32,688 bases of DNA, taken from assembly GCF_029581355.1 (NCBI RefSeq), contig NZ_CP120850.1:1-32688 (forward strand), read 5' to 3'. The notes under the pieces were generated by a model. The model was not told where the DNA came from, ran no database searches, and saw nothing but the letters and a program-made list of their open reading frames with translations. Position 1 is the first letter of the stretch. Every line of letters starts with the position of its first letter. Source of the stretch: Parabacteroides chongii. GTDB taxonomy: Bacteria > Bacteroidota > Bacteroidia > Bacteroidales > Tannerellaceae. Of the stretch, positions 31,191-32,688 are shown piece after piece. The position numbers and the translations under genes were made by a program.

Positions 31191-32630
31191 TTAAGTATGT
31201 TTAATCAGTTCGAAACGCCTGTCGACACACGAAGGTAATTCATGCGGATAGTGGGTTACGTAAATCAGTGTCTTTCCCGGACGCGCACAAAACTGCTCGA
31301 TCACATGTGCTGCTTTCCGCTTATTACTGATATCGAGGCCATGCAACGGCTCGTCCGTAATGATCAGATCCGGATCTTTCACAAAGCCCGTGCCAGCAAA
31401 GCCAGCCGCTGCTCGCCGGAAGACAATGTCAGAAATGAACGGTCTTTCAACTCTTCAATACCAAAGACACGCATCCATGCCAAAGCAACAGCCTGCTGTT
31501 CTTCCGTACATTTACGATACAGCCTGATAGAATCAAAAACCGGAACCTACAATATTCAGAGTCGGCACATTCTCCATATAAAACAGATGCATCTCGGAGA
31601 AACATACCTATCCTTTTCTTTATATCCTGGGATACTTTCACCTGATCCCGCTTCCGGTCAAACAAAAATAAACTATTTGCGTAAGATTGCGGATTATCGG
31701 CATAAATCAGACTCAACAAAGTAGATTTTCCGGCTCCGTTAGGACCGAATAAAGCCCACTTTTTCCCCGTTTTTCACTTCCAGTCCAGTTCTTTTCAGGA
31801 TCGTACGACTGCCGTATTTTATAGAAACATGTTCCATACGGAATGTAATTTCATGTACGGATGGTTCTTTGTCTGACAGAGGTAATGACAAATCCTCCGG
31901 ATGACAGGGAAACAAATGTGCCTGCAACTCCTTATCCGCCATAAATTCCGCACGTGTACACGGTTCATAAGGTTTCCGGTTATGTACAGGAAGAACATGA
32001 GTAATCATTTCGGAATATCACCGGATTCGACAACAACAGAATAACCTGTACATTCTCCAGTTTCGCCATTTGCTGCAACAGACTTACCAAAACATCGCGC
32101 GAAGCGGCATCGAGACCGATAAAAGGATTATCCAATATCAAGATGCGCGGATGGCTCAACAAAGAACGGACAATAAGGAATTTGCGCAGCTCCCCGCTGA
32201 AAGAAAATAAGTTTCTTAGGCAATAAATCTGCGATGCCGAAAAAGAAAGTATCTTTACAAATCATCCGTTACGGAATGATCTTTCAATATTTCCTCCACC
32301 GTCGGCACCTCATCTGTCTCCGTGGAATGCCAACGTTGCTGATAATATGTGTTCCGGCAATCGGCTAATGAATAAATATCCTTGAATGCTATACTTTTGA
32401 TCAGGTTACTGACTTTGTCGTCATAACCAAAGATCACCTCTCCCTCTTTCAATGCAAACTTACGCTGCATCAGATCGGCAATCAAAGTTTTTCCCGAACC
32501 GTTAGGTCCCACTATCGCCCACTGTTCCCCCTTCGTTGATTGTCCAGCTGAAAGGTTCAGCAAAACGCAGTTCCGGCAAACGGGTCACTACATTATTTAT
32601 ATAGGCTATCGCTTTATTATTATTTTCCAT
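31191..32630 (-). CDS. Twin-domain ABC ATPase, ModF-like (frame broken)
   Basis: A single protein with two ATP-binding cassettes and no membrane segment, ~480 codons from the ATG at 32630 (MENNNKAIAYINNVVTR). Domain 1: Walker A IVGPNGSGKT, a broken signature SGELRKF and Walker B ILILDNPFIGLD. Domain 2: Walker A FGPNGAGKSTLLSLIYAD across a slip near 31740-31775, signature LSSGEQRLALLARAL across a slip near 31400, and Walker B LIITDEPLHGLD. Domain 1 has asparagine where the catalytic glutamate is expected (LDNP instead of LDEP), so it may bind but not hydrolyse ATP; domain 2 is complete. Further slips near 32560, 32180-32260, 32010 and 31560. The layout matches ModF/PhrA-like cytosolic ABC proteins. 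No permease gene is beside it, so a transport role is unproven. Confidence 0.82.
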
Positions 32631-32649
32631 TGTTCTTAATTTGTCTCCC

Positions 32650-32657
32650 CAAAGGTA
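32650..32657 (-). promoter_or_regulatory. Probable -7 box of the ABC-DUF6057-PD40 operon
   Basis: TACCTTTG on the minus strand fits the Bacteroidetes -7 consensus and lies 19 bases upstream of the ATG at 32630, giving a short leader. The -33 region runs toward the window edge and shows no clear TTTG. Confidence 0.5.
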
Positions 32658-32688
32658 AATAGTTTATTTATAAAATTAAGCATACCGG

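Noticed and set aside
1..32688. CRISPR arrays, tRNA, rRNA or insertion sequences
   Set aside because: No regularly spaced short repeats, no cloverleaf or rRNA-like segments and no transposase were seen.

Overview
The window comes from a Bacteroidales chromosome, probably Parabacteroides or a close relative (the genus is a soft guess). Support comes from SusC/SusD pairs, -7 boxes of the Bacteroidetes TAnnTTTG type, a serC-serA pair with Bacteroides-type protein ends, and a DUF6057-type gene. Many genes, including housekeeping genes such as serC, serA and rarA, are broken by single-base indels, mostly in short homopolymers. Since these breaks are spread over genes of every kind, I read most of them as sequence errors rather than gene decay, and give whole-gene spans with the breaks noted.

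Layout. 5-3447 (minus): serA, serC and rarA. 3672-4836 (minus): a tyrosine recombinase. 5336-10127 (minus): one complete SusC/SusD pair (cassette A), whose susC alone has a start codon, a signal peptide and an upstream promoter region. 10128-10727: the promoter region of that gene. 10728-27858 (plus): three more SusC/SusD cassettes (B, C, D), in which each susC lacks its first ~70 codons and begins at the same codon. Two AAA-type ATPase genes sit between the cassettes (15608-16819 and 21895-23040), each with a palindromic promoter and a hairpin terminator. 27953-32630 (minus): an apparent three-gene operon of a twin ABC ATPase, a DUF6057-like membrane protein and a lipoprotein with PD40/TolB-like repeats and one CXXCH motif.

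Main result. A 43-bp sequence lies at the truncation point of all three silent susC genes (10728, 17068, 23251, plus strand) and, inverted, at codons 71-84 of the complete susC (9875-9917, minus). Inversion between the minus copy and any plus copy would move the promoter and the first 70 codons (signal peptide and start of the N-terminal domain) onto a different SusC body and its SusD partner, in frame. The window therefore appears to hold a four-way SusC/SusD shufflon, probably driven by the recombinase at 3672-4836. Related SusC/SusD inversion systems with a nearby tyrosine recombinase are known in Bacteroides fragilis; this arrangement, with two ATPase genes and unusual palindromes inside the array, is what deserves attention.

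How it would work: only the cassette joined to the leader is transcribed and exported, so each cell would show one nutrient-uptake (or phage-receptor) complex at a time. Hairpin terminators behind cassettes A, B and D would keep the silent copies silent.
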